From Odontocerum albicorne (taxonomy: Eukaryota > Arthropoda > Insecta > Trichoptera > Odontoceridae): 64,000 bases of DNA. Under the pieces are notes generated by a model that was not told the DNA's origin, did no database searches, and saw only the letters and a list, made by a program, of their open reading frames with translations. The stretch lies in the NCBI GenBank assembly GCA_949825065.1, contig OX463846.1, positions 4,111,366 to 4,175,365 of the forward strand, in the 5' to 3' direction. This document shows positions 23,350 to 35,080 of this stretch, one piece after another. Position numbers and translations under genes: made by a program. Numbering within the stretch: the first letter of the stretch is position 1; each line of letters starts with the position of its first letter.

Positions 23350-24615
23350 ATCCGATTACAGCGAGTTAAAAAATAGTAATTAATCATTTTTGTCCAAAAA
23401 TGAGTAAATATTGTTTGCGCTTTTCATGATAATATGTAATACTAACGGTTATTTTGCTCGTAACTGTAGTGTACTTAACCGACAAAAGTGCTGATGTGAG
23501 ATTGTAACGTTGAAATTAATATCTACTTGCTTAATAAAACAAAGCATCGTATCAAAAGCTTTTAATTTTAAACAGTGAAAAACGATTTGCGTGTTACGGC
23601 TAATTCTCGCGTGTTCACAACACAGTGGAAGATTGACAGCCGGAAATGGGGGGAAATGGATTTTTCGGAGCTTACCTTTAAAAACATAAAGTAAACTGGA
23701 GCTTTAAGTTAAAAGTCGAAATGTTTGAAAGAAATATGTTTTCAAGAACCTTCGTAAAAGTTTCGTTTAATACCTTAAAGTTAAATTACACTTTTCAGTT
23801 GTTAAAAAAATTACGTTAATTGGACGTATTTACATAAAAGATCGAAAAAACTTAAATTTTCAATGGGAATATCTCATTTATATATCTACTCGTATGTGTT
23901 AGTAAAATATTATTTAGAATAGTAGACAAATAGTAGAATCAAACAAAATGTTTACTAAATACATTATATATTTATTGAAATGCCACAAAATAAAAAGATT
24001 CAAACACTTAAATATGATAAAATTATGCACAATAAACTTAAATTAAAGTGATAGACCTGTTTTGTTTTACAAAAACATTATCAAACTATATTCACATTTT
24101 AGTATTAAATTATTCTATTTAAAATGGATTTCTACAATATCAATAATTATGATATACTCAAGTGTCCTTTAAAAACCATAGCAGAATGTCCTCAAGGGTG
24201 CTCTAATTTGGGAATAGAATCAATGAAACAACTATAATAGACAGATCAAAAATATTACAAAACATAAAATAGTTTGAGTGTGAGGATAGGAAAGGGAAAG
24301 GGCTGCCACTATTAGATAAAAAACGTACAATTACAAACTCGAAGCCCTCAGGTGGAAGTCAAGAATGTTTCTACTAGAATACAGTTGTCGAAATGTTACC
24401 ATTAAACTATAGACGTATTTAAATTATCATTTTTCAACCTGTGAAACACAATCCGCAAGGAGGTCGCGAAAATAAAAATAACACTTACTTGTAGAAAAGA
24501 AGAAGTCCAGTATGTTACCGCGCGACCATGCCCTCGTAGTTTTATAGAAGTTGTAAGTATTTAACCCCGTGGATATTTTATATACGAGAACCGTTTTATA
24601 ATAATTACCATTTAG
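23350..24615. other. Intergenic, nothing recognised
   Basis: No supported features; the frame at 24427-24633 lacks similarity. Confidence 0.35.
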
Positions 24616-24620
24616 TAATA

Positions 24621-25430
24621 TAGGGTCTTTCAAATTGAGCGGTTTTTTTTAATTCTTGGATAAAACACAGAGGGCGTCGCGATCTTGCCTGGGTCTTGTG
24701 ACATTTGAGAAGTGTAATGTATGACATTTATAAAAATGGAGTCATATACAATACAACAACGCGTTCAAATTGTTGAATTATTTTATATATTGTATCCGGA
24801 ATTTATGTATCCGGAAACGGTGATGTTAATTGGCCACGAAGATTATGTGATCTGACACCATTGGACTATTTTTTCTGGGGTTACGTGAAAAGCCATGTCT
24901 ATAAGAATGACCCCCAATCGATTCCTGAGCTGAAGGACGAACTTATTCATGTTATTGGTGAATTTAGAACCGCAATTATGTCAAAGTGTCAGCCAAAATT
25001 TTGACAAAAGAGTGGTCTTATTCTACATGTGCAAGGGTGTGGGCTGAAAAACATCTGGTGTCTCCGTGGCTGGGCTCGCCCTATATTGGTGGGGTGTATC
25101 TTGGCCGAGGGGAAGTTATTAGATGAGCTCAGACCTTTTGATAACTTCTGTCTTTAATGTATTCTCTGCAATTTATGTGTTTTTGAAGTGTTATTTAAAT
25201 GTATTATGTACATACTATGCTGCTGTCAATAAACTTATATTTATTTATTTATTTACATCTGTGGAGCTGCAAGAGATGAACAATTAGCGGATATTGTTTT
25301 TTGTGTTTAATTTTCATACATTATACTTCAATGACTAATAAAAAGTTTTTTGAATCAAAGTAAATTGTGTTTTATTCAAGAATTTAAAAAAATTGAATAA
25401 AAAAAACCGCTCAATTTAAAAGACCCTTTA
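24621..25430 (+). mobile_element. Tc1/mariner-type element relic
   Basis: The inverted ends are AGGGTCTTTCAAATTGAGCG and its complement at 25403-25427 (CCGCTCAATTTAAAAGACCC), 18-19 of 20 matching, with TA-rich flanks. Remnants are MESYTIQQRVQIVELF at the N-terminus and CDLTPLDYFFWGYVKSHVY near the last catalytic block. The central part is deleted. A family C LINE tail is inserted at 25022-25258. Confidence 0.8.
25022..25258 (+). mobile_element. Family C LINE 3' end inserted in a mariner relic
   Basis: It is nearly identical to 10645-10850 and ends in TTTATTTATTTATTTA after AATAAAC. The host transposase frame resumes beyond it. ACAT on both sides may be part of a short target duplication. Confidence 0.65.
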
Positions 25431-25734
25431 TACTCGTTTTAAAATTGAGAGATTTTAGTGTTAACAGAGGTCTGCTGTATAAGGTCTTTCAGAGTTTTGA
25501 GCCGCAGGGTTTGACTTATGCTGCAGACATTTCAAAAACATTGCAGTCTTTATCCTCAGTGCTTGTTGATGGTGAAATTGACTACAATCAAGCCCTGAAG
25601 ATGAAAATTATAATATTTTAAAAAAGTCAACATCATAATCCAAACCATGTGATACAACATTGAATGACCTTATACAACAGATGAGAAGAACTGCAAAAGC
25701 TTCAAATCATAGTTAACAGAGGTTATATGTTGAT

Positions 25735-26350
25735 TTAACTCTTCCTGTCCTGTGATGTGTAACTAGTACACGTTGCTTCTAAAAACTTTAATATCTCTAT
25801 AAATATAATAAATACTGGGTTCAGATTTTAGGTATTCCTCCGTAATATATTTACGTATTGAATGAAAAAAATAATATTAATAATAATAGCACTTATCGGC
25901 CACATCAGAGATATTTTGTGAAAATTAAGAATAAATTCACCAATACAATTAAATGTGTGCCAGAGTGTGACACAGGTATATTCATTCTAAAAAACCACTA
26001 TGGGTGAGGAAGCGACGCTATTCACGTCTCACTCTCACTCTACATCGGTATATGAGAACGCAAGAAATAGAATCTCAGTTCGCTCGCTTCCCTCGCTCAG
26101 TTGGTCGGCGAATTTCGGTAGAGATGGTCGCCTTGCCCGTTTTGTGAGCGTTGGCCGATGTTTTTTTTCATGTTTTAGCAATTAAATTTCAATTATTGTC
26201 ACTTTTGATTTCATATTTAATTCATTTAAGCGATTGGCTATGAATATTCTTATTTTTCCGATTTTAAATCGCTCATTTTTACATTGATGTGTATTGAATA
26301 CACAACACCGGAACGGGCGGATTTTTTAGGCACAGGAAGGAAAAGGTTAA
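25735..26350 (+). mobile_element. MITE family A, copy 3 (uninterrupted reference copy)
   Basis: A 616-bp copy from TTAACTCTTCCTGTCCTG to GGAAGGAAAAGGTTAA with TTAA at both ends. It has an internal inverted-like AT-rich 5' half and a GC-richer centre (TCTCAGTTCGCTCGCTTCCC). It contains no transposase. Confidence 0.82.
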
Positions 26351-26904
26351 TATAATATTAAGGAAAACGTTTATACAAATGAAAAATTACTTTTTCTATG
26401 TAACATAATAAAGATTATTTTAATAATAGAATTTAATTCATTAAACCAAAATATTGAATATTCATGAATAATTTTCAAATCATTCAACTGAGGTGTTTAG
26501 TGTTTATCAATTATGATAATGAGGTATAATAATTATTCAAATGGTTCCATCTCCCGATGGAAAAGCAGGTCGAGAGATATTTGCATTTCAAGTGGGAACT
26601 GTGGCGCATTATCAGCAAAGTGCATCTTGGAACAATGGGAGCAATCAGAGCCATTTGGTGTAATACTACATTAAGTACTATTAAGAGCTTGTATTATTGT
26701 AGATGTAAATAAATTACGGCTATAAACATACCTACCATCACGTCAAATCCCTCTTGTGGAGATAGGTTGAGAATACACATCTCTAAGAACATTATTTTAT
26801 TTTTTATTGTTTCTTTTATGTACATTTTAATAAAGATAAGATTGTGATGTTTTCTCTCATATTTCTTCATATGCATCTTGTCATACATTTACATATATAT
26901 ACAT

Positions 26905-27025
26905 AAAAACCATCACACCATTTCCCTGCTGGGGTAGGCAGAGAGGACAGAACATCAGATTTATCTCAATGCACATATTTCACCTCTTCCACATCTATGA
27001 TTTCTCTAACTTCTCACAGTTTCTT
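26905..27025. repeat. Repeat family H fragment
   Basis: CACCATTTCCCTGCTGGGGT, AGGCAGAGAGGACAGA and CACCTCTTCCACATCTATGA also occur in diverged form at 32590, 40130, 43580 and 62620. This is probably LINE-derived. Confidence 0.5.
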
Positions 27026-27043
27026 CTTTCACAATATCATTCA

Positions 27044-27321
27044 TTAACACGTTCACTGCGTCGAACACGGCTCCCGTGTCCATACAAATATTTTGTATGG
27101 ACACGGGAATCCTTGAATGTTTAGTGCACTCATAAAAGTCTCCCGATAAGGATTCGTTGCCGGTTTCATGTGTTTTGAAGACACGAAGGAATACACTTGT
27201 ATATGACGTTTCAATAGAAAGTAGAATTTGATTTTTAACAAAGTTATGGGTTTTCAAAAATTCGCGAATTTTCAGCATCTCTGTATGACATTAAGTATTT
27301 TATACGCAGTGAACGTGTTAA
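27044..27321. mobile_element. TTAA-flanked MITE with 14-bp perfect inverted ends
   Basis: TTAACACGTTCACTGCGT at the left and ACGCAGTGAACGTGTTAA at the right form an 18-bp perfect inverted repeat that includes the TTAA target. The total is 278 bp. A second hairpin lies inside (GTGTCCATACAAA / TTTGTATGGACAC at 27077-27105). TTAA targeting suggests a piggyBac-type parent. Open frames across it are not recognised. Confidence 0.85.
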
Positions 27322-27476
27322 TCTCACATATCATTGATTGAAAAAAAAAACACATTAAAATAGTAATAATATTTATTAAGTCAATATAAATATCAAACAG
27401 ATATTTATCAAGATCGCTTTTTAACTCGAAATTTATTAGAAAAAAACTTAAAATTATTGCTTAAAACTTAAAATTA

Positions 27477-27482
27477 TTTATT
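27477..27482 (-). promoter_or_regulatory. Putative poly(A) signal of the repeat-protein gene
   Basis: AATAAA on the minus strand about 130 bp beyond the stop codon; another copy is at 27432-27437. Confidence 0.45.
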
Positions 27483-27610
27483 CCTGAAAGTAAAAAAGAA
27501 TTACTGAAAGTAATAAAATTCAATTCAAAAAGTTCTATGACACGGTCTCATGTTTTTAAGTAATGAAAAATTCACTATAAAAAAGTCATTATGTTCTAGT
27601 ATCAAAATCT

Positions 27611-30079
27611 TTATGAATATCTATCTGGTCTATCAAATTCTGAAAGATCCGCGTAAATATTGAATTTGCTAGAAGTCCTGTGTCTAGACTCTTCCATTGT
27701 TAGACCTTCATTTTCATTATGACTTTTAGCAAGTTTTCCAAGTTCTTTGAAACGCATGACATTGAAACTTTCAATCATTCTATCCAGGTTGTTGACAGCA
27801 GAATTTACAGATTTTCTTGAATCTTCATTTTGAGTTACGTCTTGGGTGTAAGAAAGTGCATGATTTTCACCATTTTGAACAGTGTCTGAATCATCCAAGT
27901 GTTGTTCATTCTTTTTTAAAGGTTTATCAATGACTTTCTTCTCGCTGAAACTAGATACTTCAGTATCTTCTTGATCCTTTGGTATGTTAGGAGAATCTTT
28001 CTTGTTTTTCCAATTGTTTTCAGGTAAATTCACAGGAGGTCTAGATGGAATGTTTTTAATTTTGTATTGATAGTTTTTAGAAGTGTCAATAAATTTTTCT
28101 TGATTTCTTGAAACGTTATTTAATTGATTGGAAGAAAAGTTGTTAGAATTGGGTTGTTTATTATTATCGTCCAGTTTTTTAATATTATTTTGGTCAGAAA
28201 TACCTGAATCATAATTATCAGGCAAAGTGTTGACCTTTTGTTTATATTTCATACCTGTTTCCTTTTCTGCCATCAAATTAGTATGAATATCATTTTCAAG
28301 AGCGTTGTTTGATTTAAAATCATAGATATTTTTTGTTGTAAAATAACTGTCTGAAATATTAGCTTTCGGTTGATTTTGATTTAGGCTAAGTTTGATAGCA
28401 TTTTTACTATTCTGATTTGCATAACTTATAGGTTGATTATCAAATGGTTCTTGATAGCTGTTAATTGAGGTAGAATTATCAACATTTTTAGGAAAATAAT
28501 TAGTAGCTTGAGAACCAGAATCAACAACAGATTTATGTTGATAATTTTTTTGTGGATAGGAATTATATAGATTGGTTTTCAAATTATCATTCTCAAATTT
28601 TGTATTCCAATTTTTATGTCTAGTAAATTCGTTATTTTTCAGATTTACGTTATCAGATTTCTGAGGAGGATTATCAACATTTTTAAATGGATACACGGTA
28701 GAATCAAACTCATGATTTGCCTCATTGAAATCAATTCCATATTGATGTTTTTTATTTGTGTTAAAATTAATATTATTATTATAAATGGGATTTGAACCAA
28801 CAGCATCAGGCATTTTTGAATATTTTTTGTTATTTCTTTCCATTGTTTCAAAATTATTTCCATTATTACTGTAGTTAAAAGCATATTTATATGGATTACC
28901 AAGTTTTGGTCCATTAAAACTAGGTTCGCGGTAGTTGTAAATATTCGATTCATTAAAACTAGGTTTGTGGTAATTGTTAACATTTGGTCCATTAAAACTA
29001 GGTTCGCGGTATTTATTAACATTTGGTACATTAAAACTAGGTTCGCGGTAGTTGTTAACATTTAGTCCATTAAAACTAGGTTCACGGTAGTTGTTAACAT
29101 TTGGTCCATTAAAACTAGGTTCGCGGTAGTTGTTAACATTTGGTACATTAAAACTAGGTTCGCGGTAGTTGTTAACATTTGGTCCATTAAAACTTCCATT
29201 AAAATTAGGTTCGCGGTAGTTGTTAACATTTGGTACATTAAAACTAGGTTTGCGGTAGTTGTTAACATTTGGTCCATTAAAACTAGATTCGCTGTAGTTG
29301 TTTACTTTTGGTCCACTAAAACTAGGTTCGCGGTAGTTGTTAACATTTGGTCCATTAAAAGTAGGTTCGCGATAGTTGTTAACATTTGGTTCATTAAAAC
29401 TAGGTTCACGATAGTTTTTAACATTTGGTCCATTAAAACTAGGTTCACGGTAGTTGTTCACATTCGTATATTCATAATCGTTTTCTTGAATATCTTCCGT
29501 CACTTCTGGATTTAAAACTAAGCTTTGAACTACATCAATAACCAGATCTGGAATCTCTTCGATGAATGGTTGTGCGAGAGCGGATACATTTAATGGTGTT
29601 AACCGTTTTGCGTAGTCAGCTACAGGTTCGGTTATAAAATCTAAAACATTTCTCAACGGTGATTGCTCATATTTTCTATATGGCGAATAGATTTCATCAA
29701 CCTTTTTGGCTCGCTTTAAAAATTTTTGCGTTTGTTCAGAACCTATCAAAGTTTGATCTTGGTTTACTTTTGGCAGAACTAACTTTTCTGGTAGATTTCG
29801 GAGAGCAGCTGATTTTGGTTTTTCCCGAAAAAAATGATTTACCAATAGCTCGGGAATTTTGGCAGTTGGTAAACTGAATCGAACACGTTCTTTTATTATT
29901 GCTGGTAGATTGCAATCAGTACTTTTGGAATATTTTGAGTATGTTTGGTCAGGAAATTCGACATACTCTTCATTGTCAGGAACTTTATCGATGAATAATT
30001 TGATTTTTCCGTCAGTCAAATACAAAGAGTTCACCGATCCAGCTATCATGGAAAATAATAAAATCCAAAAAACTTTCAT
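27611..30079 (-). CDS. Secreted Asn-rich protein with 14 NVNNYREPSFNGP repeats (family unknown)
   Basis: The open frame is 822 residues from the Met at 30079. An in-frame Met 14 codons upstream exists, but a splice acceptor (TTCATTGTTACAG) falls between them, and only the inner Met starts a signal peptide: MKVFWILLFSMIAGSVNS, with likely cleavage after it. Residues about 20-200 form a less biased region with one cysteine (STDCNLPAI). Residues about 205-390 are 14 tandem 13-residue repeats of NVNNYREPSFNGP; one is expanded by four residues. The remainder is N/K/S-rich and probably disordered. No catalytic domain is visible. A structural extracellular role (matrix, cuticle, egg covering or silk-like) is only inference. 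Poly(A) signal candidates lie downstream, and an upstream noncoding exon is expected. Reading-frame integrity over 2.5 kb argues for a real gene. Confidence 0.8.
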   Translation of the reverse strand: MKVFWILLFSMIAGSVNSLYLTDGKIKLFIDKVPDNEEYVEFPDQTYSKYSKSTDCNLPAIIKERVRFSLPTAKIPELLVNHFFREKPKSAALRNLPEKLVLPKVNQDQTLIGSEQTQKFLKRAKKVDEIYSPYRKYEQSPLRNVLDFITEPVADYAKRLTPLNVSALAQPFIEEIPDLVIDVVQSLVLNPEVTEDIQENDYEYTNVNNYREPSFNGPNVKNYREPSFNEPNVNNYREPTFNGPNVNNYREPSFSGPKVNNYSESSFNGPNVNNYRKPSFNVPNVNNYREPNFNGSFNGPNVNNYREPSFNVPNVNNYREPSFNGPNVNNYREPSFNGLNVNNYREPSFNVPNVNKYREPSFNGPNVNNYHKPSFNESNIYNYREPSFNGPKLGNPYKYAFNYSNNGNNFETMERNNKKYSKMPDAVGSNPIYNNNINFNTNKKHQYGIDFNEANHEFDSTVYPFKNVDNPPQKSDNVNLKNNEFTRHKNWNTKFENDNLKTNLYNSYPQKNYQHKSVVDSGSQATNYFPKNVDNSTSINSYQEPFDNQPISYANQNSKNAIKLSLNQNQPKANISDSYFTTKNIYDFKSNNALENDIHTNLMAEKETGMKYKQKVNTLPDNYDSGISDQNNIKKLDDNNKQPNSNNFSSNQLNNVSRNQEKFIDTSKNYQYKIKNIPSRPPVNLPENNWKNKKDSPNIPKDQEDTEVSSFSEKKVIDKPLKKNEQHLDDSDTVQNGENHALSYTQDVTQNEDSRKSVNSAVNNLDRMIESFNVMRFKELGKLAKSHNENEGLTMEESRHRTSSKFNIYADLSEFDRPDRYS
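28905..29466 (-). repeat. 39-bp coding repeats in the secreted protein
   Basis: Fourteen 39-bp units encode NVNNYREPSFNGP-like repeats. Substitutions mostly alter single residues (G/V/E before P, R/H, E/K) and the NY and SF positions are the most constant. Two other frames stay open through it because 39 is a multiple of three. Confidence 0.9.
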
Positions 30080-30307
30080 GACTGATGATGCTTTAATCTT
30101 CAATTGAAAAACCTGTAACAATGAAACTTATTTGTTTATTTATTCAAAATATATCATTGTTTGTACAAAAATACAATTAAATAAATAAACATTATTGGGA
30201 ACCATGGATGAAAATAATTTGAATGCAGAATATGAATTCTCACAGATTTTTTTAACAGGAAACTCAGGGATTAGATTTTTACAAACTGCTTTAAACATTT
30301 GTTTATA

Positions 30308-31049
30308 CGAGGGTCGTCCTGAAAGTAAAGAAGGATTGCGCACCACGTCCTGCGCCGATCCCCCACCACCGCGATCGTATGCGCGCCAGTTAGCTCTTTC
30401 CTCCGCTTCAGTGTGAGCCGAGTTTTGTTGCTGAACGGTCGTGCGTCTTTGTTCTGTAACATTTCAAAATGGCTGCGACCATCGAAAATCCCGCCAAATG
30501 TGAAGTGCGTAGTGTCATTCGTTTTCTGAATGCACAAAATGTTCGACCTATTGAAATTTATAGGCAAATAAAGAATATTTATGGTGATAGTGCAATGAAC
30601 GAGGCTTCAGTGAGGAAATGGTGCATAATGTTGAATCAAGGAAGAACCAGTATGCACGAACACAGCGAGAACATCAGCACGAACACAGCGAGAACTTCAA
30701 TATCTTAAATGGGAAATTTTTGGATATCCTCCTTACAGCCTTGACTTGGCACCAAGTGATTTTCACTTATTCCCGAAACTAAAGGAATTTTTGGGTTGAA
30801 AACAGTTCGCAAACGATGAAGACCTCAACAAGAAGTGACATACATCCTGGCTCAAATCTTTGGCGGTAAAAAAGTATAACATCGGAATTGAAAAATTGGT
30901 TACACGTTACAATAAGTGCCTTGACAGCTATGGCGACTACATTGAAAATAGAGTAAGGTACTGTGACTTTGTAAATAAAGTTTTATGTTGATATCTTTCA
31001 TTTTTATTTAGTTATGCCAAAACGTTCTGTACTTTCTGGACGACCCTCG
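30308..31049 (+). mobile_element. Internally deleted mariner with intact ends
   Basis: The ends CGAGGGTCGTCCTGAAAGTA and its inverse (TACTTTCTGGACGACCCTCG) match at 19 of 20 bases, with TA on both sides. The frame at 30469-30708 keeps the N-terminal mariner/SETMAR-type helix-turn-helix (EVRSVIRFLNAQNVRPIEIY, then EASVRKWC). After the deletion the C-terminal part reads YPPYSLDLAPSDFHLFPKLK and GDYIENR. Catalytic Asp 1 and 2 are missing. Confidence 0.87.
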
Positions 31050-31489
31050 TATTATAGGGAGTGAACTAACCATTGTTTATTGCTCTATCTTTTTTAACTA
31101 TTTTCATGCCAAGGGCGGAAATATCAGCATAATTCAACCGTTATATCCACGTTCATATTGTTAAGCTTATTTTGCCAGTTTGACATATGCTTAAGCTATA
31201 TTTTATAATTAGTACTGATACTGCCATCTCTGTTGAAGATTATGAACATTTTTTCACTTGTTAAGACGATTTCTGATCAAGATAGAGTAATTTTTCTAAA
31301 GTTAAACAGTGGTCATATATCACTAGGGATGGTGTTATACATTAATAGTTTGTTTTTGTTTATAGTCATCAAAAAAAATTGAGAGAATTCACCATAATTT
31401 ATCAGTTATTTGTGTCACAATATTTTTTGGCATCATTTATCTCATATGTGGTAAAAAATTATTTGAGATTGTGAATTATTTTTATTTTT

Positions 31490-31675
31490 TTTTAACCTGG
31501 CGAATTTATTGCCATGTGGCAATCTCTTCCAACCAACCAGAAATATGTTTTTATAAGGCCCTTCGTGAAAACCAGACTGGAAACCCATTAAAAATAAATC
31601 GGGGTTCCAGCGGGGATTGAACCCGCAACCTCCGGATCGGCAGACAAGCGTCTTACCACCAGGCCACATTCACGA
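31490..31675 (-). mobile_element. SINE main family, nearly full length, minus
   Basis: Minus-strand reading gives GTGGCCTGGTGGTAAGACGC as A box region, GGGTTCAATCCCCGC as B box, then the body and CACATGGCAATAAATTCGCC, ending in an A-rich tail at about 31490. It is one of the best preserved heads in the window. Confidence 0.75.
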
Positions 31676-33650
31676 GAATTACAATGCTAATTTAACATAT
31701 TTTGGACATTTATATTTAAAATCTTTGTTAAGACAGCATAAACACGAATTTATTTTAGTGCTAATCTTTCAGTTATATATGAATGAAGTTTGTGACATAC
31801 AAGTATATAAAGAATGAAATTAAATTGGTACATTGCGTTATAAAGTTTACATTTCTAAGGGTAGTGACAACCCTGAATTTAATTTGGATACAATAAAAGA
31901 TGAATTGAATTTTATCAAAAAAGGCGTAAAACATAACAGAATGTAAACAAACAGTGAATAATCCACTTTTTACTAATATAACACTTGAAAATATTTTCAA
32001 AACGAAAATAAAAATGTCAAAAAAAAGGCTGGCCTACAGATACAAATTACCTACTCCATGCCTGGCAGGGAAAAGGTTAGCAAAGAAGTTAAATCTCAAA
32101 GAGCTCAATTTCTGTTGACGCAACATCAAATTAATATTAGAACACTTTAACACAATGAGAGAATTAGTGAAGAAGTGTTTATATTTTTTATTTTATTATT
32201 TTTATTTATGCTTCCTACATTCCAAAGTAAGCCTCTAGACCTGTAAAGGAGAGACAGAGAAGCAGAAGCAATATGCTTATTTTAAAGTTTTAGTTATCAG
32301 TAACTGAACAAATTCCACTTCTTCAAACTTTTATAACTGAAAATAAACCATACGTGGTTTTCACAAAGTCCAAGTTGTATAGGTATACAACACCAAAGAC
32401 AATTCAATGTAAAACAACTTAGAACTTGTTTCTAAAATTTAAAACCACAAAACACAAAAACTGTAATATAGCATGTAAACAGTATTTCTAATACATAATT
32501 TATCACGAATCAATGCTAATGATGAATCATATTTTGATTTATAAAAATAAACTTAAAGAATTGACTCAAAACACGTAAAAATATTTCATAGGTAAGCAGA
32601 GAGGACAGAGCATCACACTCCTGTATCACAATATACTTAGTTTGCCTTCTCTATATCCAAACATATTCTAATGTGATTTCACTCACTCCTTAGAATTCCT
32701 TGTTTGAAAATTTAATTCAATAAAAATAATAATAAAAGGATTATTTATATAGCGCTGTTTAGAGACCAAACTTTCCTTAAGGGCGCTCTTACTTGGAATT
32801 CGAGTCGAATTAAGGACAGATTTTTTTTTTCTAGAATAAATTGATTGTTTCAAATCGATCCAATTGGATGATATAGCTTTTGCCGTTGCTGATCCTGTGG
32901 CATGGAATGGTATATCTCTATTTGTTAGAGATATGGGTGGCATGTGCAGCCTTAGGAAGTACTTGAAGATTTTTTGGGAGATCTTATCTAAATGTATGAT
33001 GGTATATGAATACTATACACATACAATACAACACAAGCATTAAAATACTATCACATATCGAGATGTCTACAAAAGTTTATTTGTACAAAACATATATAAA
33101 GTGAGTATAAGGGTAAGAAGGTGATGATTATGGGCATTAGATTAGTTCTTAAAATACAATAATAATTTAGATCTTAAAATAAAAGCACTTGAAAAATCTA
33201 TTTTCAAAATAGCCATTTGTCAAAATAGACTTACAAATGTTTTATTTGTGGCCAACAGTCAGGGATTATTTTTATTGTGAAAATAGACTTCAATAGAGAT
33301 TATTTCCATTGTCAAAATAGACTTACAAATGTTTTATTTGTGGCCATCAATCGGGGATCATTTTGTTGAATCTTTTTTTACTCTCAGATATTATAAATGC
33401 GGGTATTTTTAGATTGAAATAAAAATAATAAAAGGGGAACAAAAAGATATTAATAAAAATAAAAGGATCTGTTTCGCTAAATATGGATTCATTTAAAACG
33501 TCGCACTTAATGGCCTAAAGACCACATTTGACCTTAAAGTCGCAGGTTCCCCACCCTTGAATTAGGTACTTCCCTGCATCTGCATATGTGACCAAGGGAA
33601 AACGAACTACAAAGAAATCTTTATAGATCTTTTAGTGTGTGACACTAACA
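31676..33650. other. Intergenic; diverged repeat fragments only
   Basis: 32590-32690 holds a piece of repeat H. 32740-32810 (TATAGCGCTGTTTAGAGACC) resembles 46275-46330. 33180-33360 contains two copies of AATAGACTTACAAATGTTTT, then ATTTGTGGCCA, about 120 bp apart. 33500-33600 has an 'AATGGCCTAAAGACCAC' SINE-head-like stretch. No gene is supported. Confidence 0.4.
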
Positions 33651-33667
33651 CATTCGGCTTTAGGTGG

Positions 33668-33775
33668 AGTGTAGTGTATGTGTGTAGTGTATGTGTGTAG
33701 TGTATGTGTGTAGTGTATGTGTGTAGTGTATGTGTGTAATGTATGTGTGTAGTGTATGTGTGTAGTGTTCATATA
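33668..33775. repeat. 14-bp minisatellite (GTGTGTAGTGTATG)n
   Basis: About eight copies with one TAATGTATG variant; CA/TG-rich. Confidence 0.9.
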
Positions 33776-35080
33776 CAATTTTGATAACACCAACTCAAAA
33801 TAATTGTCTTCAAGTGCTTCCTAAAGCTGCAAATACTGACCCCATATCTCTAACACTTAGGAGGCAAACCATTATATGCCACAGAACCAATAACTGCCAA
33901 TGCCCTGTCATAATACTCCGACCTATTGGATCGGATTTGGAAGTCAATTTATTTAATAGAGTCGAAATGAATCTCAAAGTTCTTCTTCTCTCTGAAGGAA
34001 CATCTCTCAAACACAGATTCAAAAGATACAATGGAAACAACCCTTTAACCCTTATCATGGAATTGTAACACAAGTGTTACACTAATTTAGGGATTTATAA
34101 AAAAAAACAGAAACTGTAACGTAATTTCAAATATGGCAACACATTCAAATACAATACTATACATGCAATATTGGTGCAGTGATATCATCTGGTGATAAAT
34201 ATTGACAACGTTACAACCTTTCAAATGACATCGGGTCAACATGTCTGGACAGCGTGGGTGCGTTTTGAGAATTGGGGTAAATAATCTAAATATCTTATTA
34301 ATCACTACATGTAGAGAAAATTTTATTCAAACCATTTTATTTGTTGATAATTCAGCTATGTAAATGTTTTTCATGTTTTAGATTATATAATAATTTTATA
34401 GCCCTTTTTGTGTTTTATAAAAATTGATATTTTGGCAATGTAACGTGGGTGTTACATATAAAAAAAAACTATAAGGAAAAGTTGTAATTTTTTTTCCTCA
34501 ATTGTCCTTCATAACTTACCATATAACAAGGAATCACCAAAAAAAAAAAAAAACGTTAATATTTGGATGAATTGAACTTTGCCAAGATAAGGATTAAGGG
34601 GCTTAAGTACAAAGAGAAAACGTTTTAAATCAATCCACTTGCGATACTTGAGTTTATTAAATAAAAAATACATAACTTAAATTAAATACCTGATATTATA
34701 TTTAATGGGAATTCAATTGGTATAGCGCTTGATGAACTTTTAATTTATTCTTCAAAAAGAAAAAAGAAACACTTTTTGGTAAAACTCTTAAAGATGCTTT
34801 CTTTGGTAAGTCACCCACAAGAATGATATATGGGTGTAAATTAATCCAAAAGGTGAACTATTAATTAGATCATCTGTGATTTAAAATCTTTTTAACAATG
34901 ATGTGCTTATAAAGCATTTTCCATTGTCCTTTCATTGCATATTGAAATGATTAAACAGTTTTGAGAAGAATAATTATGACATATCCGATCAGCGCTGACA
35001 TTTCATAGCAGTTTCTAAGAAGGAAAATAATCAACAATTGAAAATCTGAGACAAATATTAGCACCTTTGTTCTTATAATA
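33776..35080. other. Intergenic with one possible LINE relic
   Basis: An open frame of about 88 codons exists on each strand at 33781-34073. Both look ordered, but I cannot assign a family. The rest is AT-rich without supported features. Confidence 0.3.

Noticed and set aside
27006..27278. 90-codon minus-strand frame
   Set aside because: Lies within the inverted-repeat element at 27044-27321; no similarity recognised.
28645..29277. Alternative open frames inside the secreted-protein gene
   Set aside because: Shadows created by the 39-bp repeat; the minus frame with the signal peptide is continuous over 2.5 kb.
33781..34073. Overlapping ~90-codon frames on both strands
   Set aside because: No recognisable family, no splice or signal support; possibly a LINE relic but not demonstrable here.
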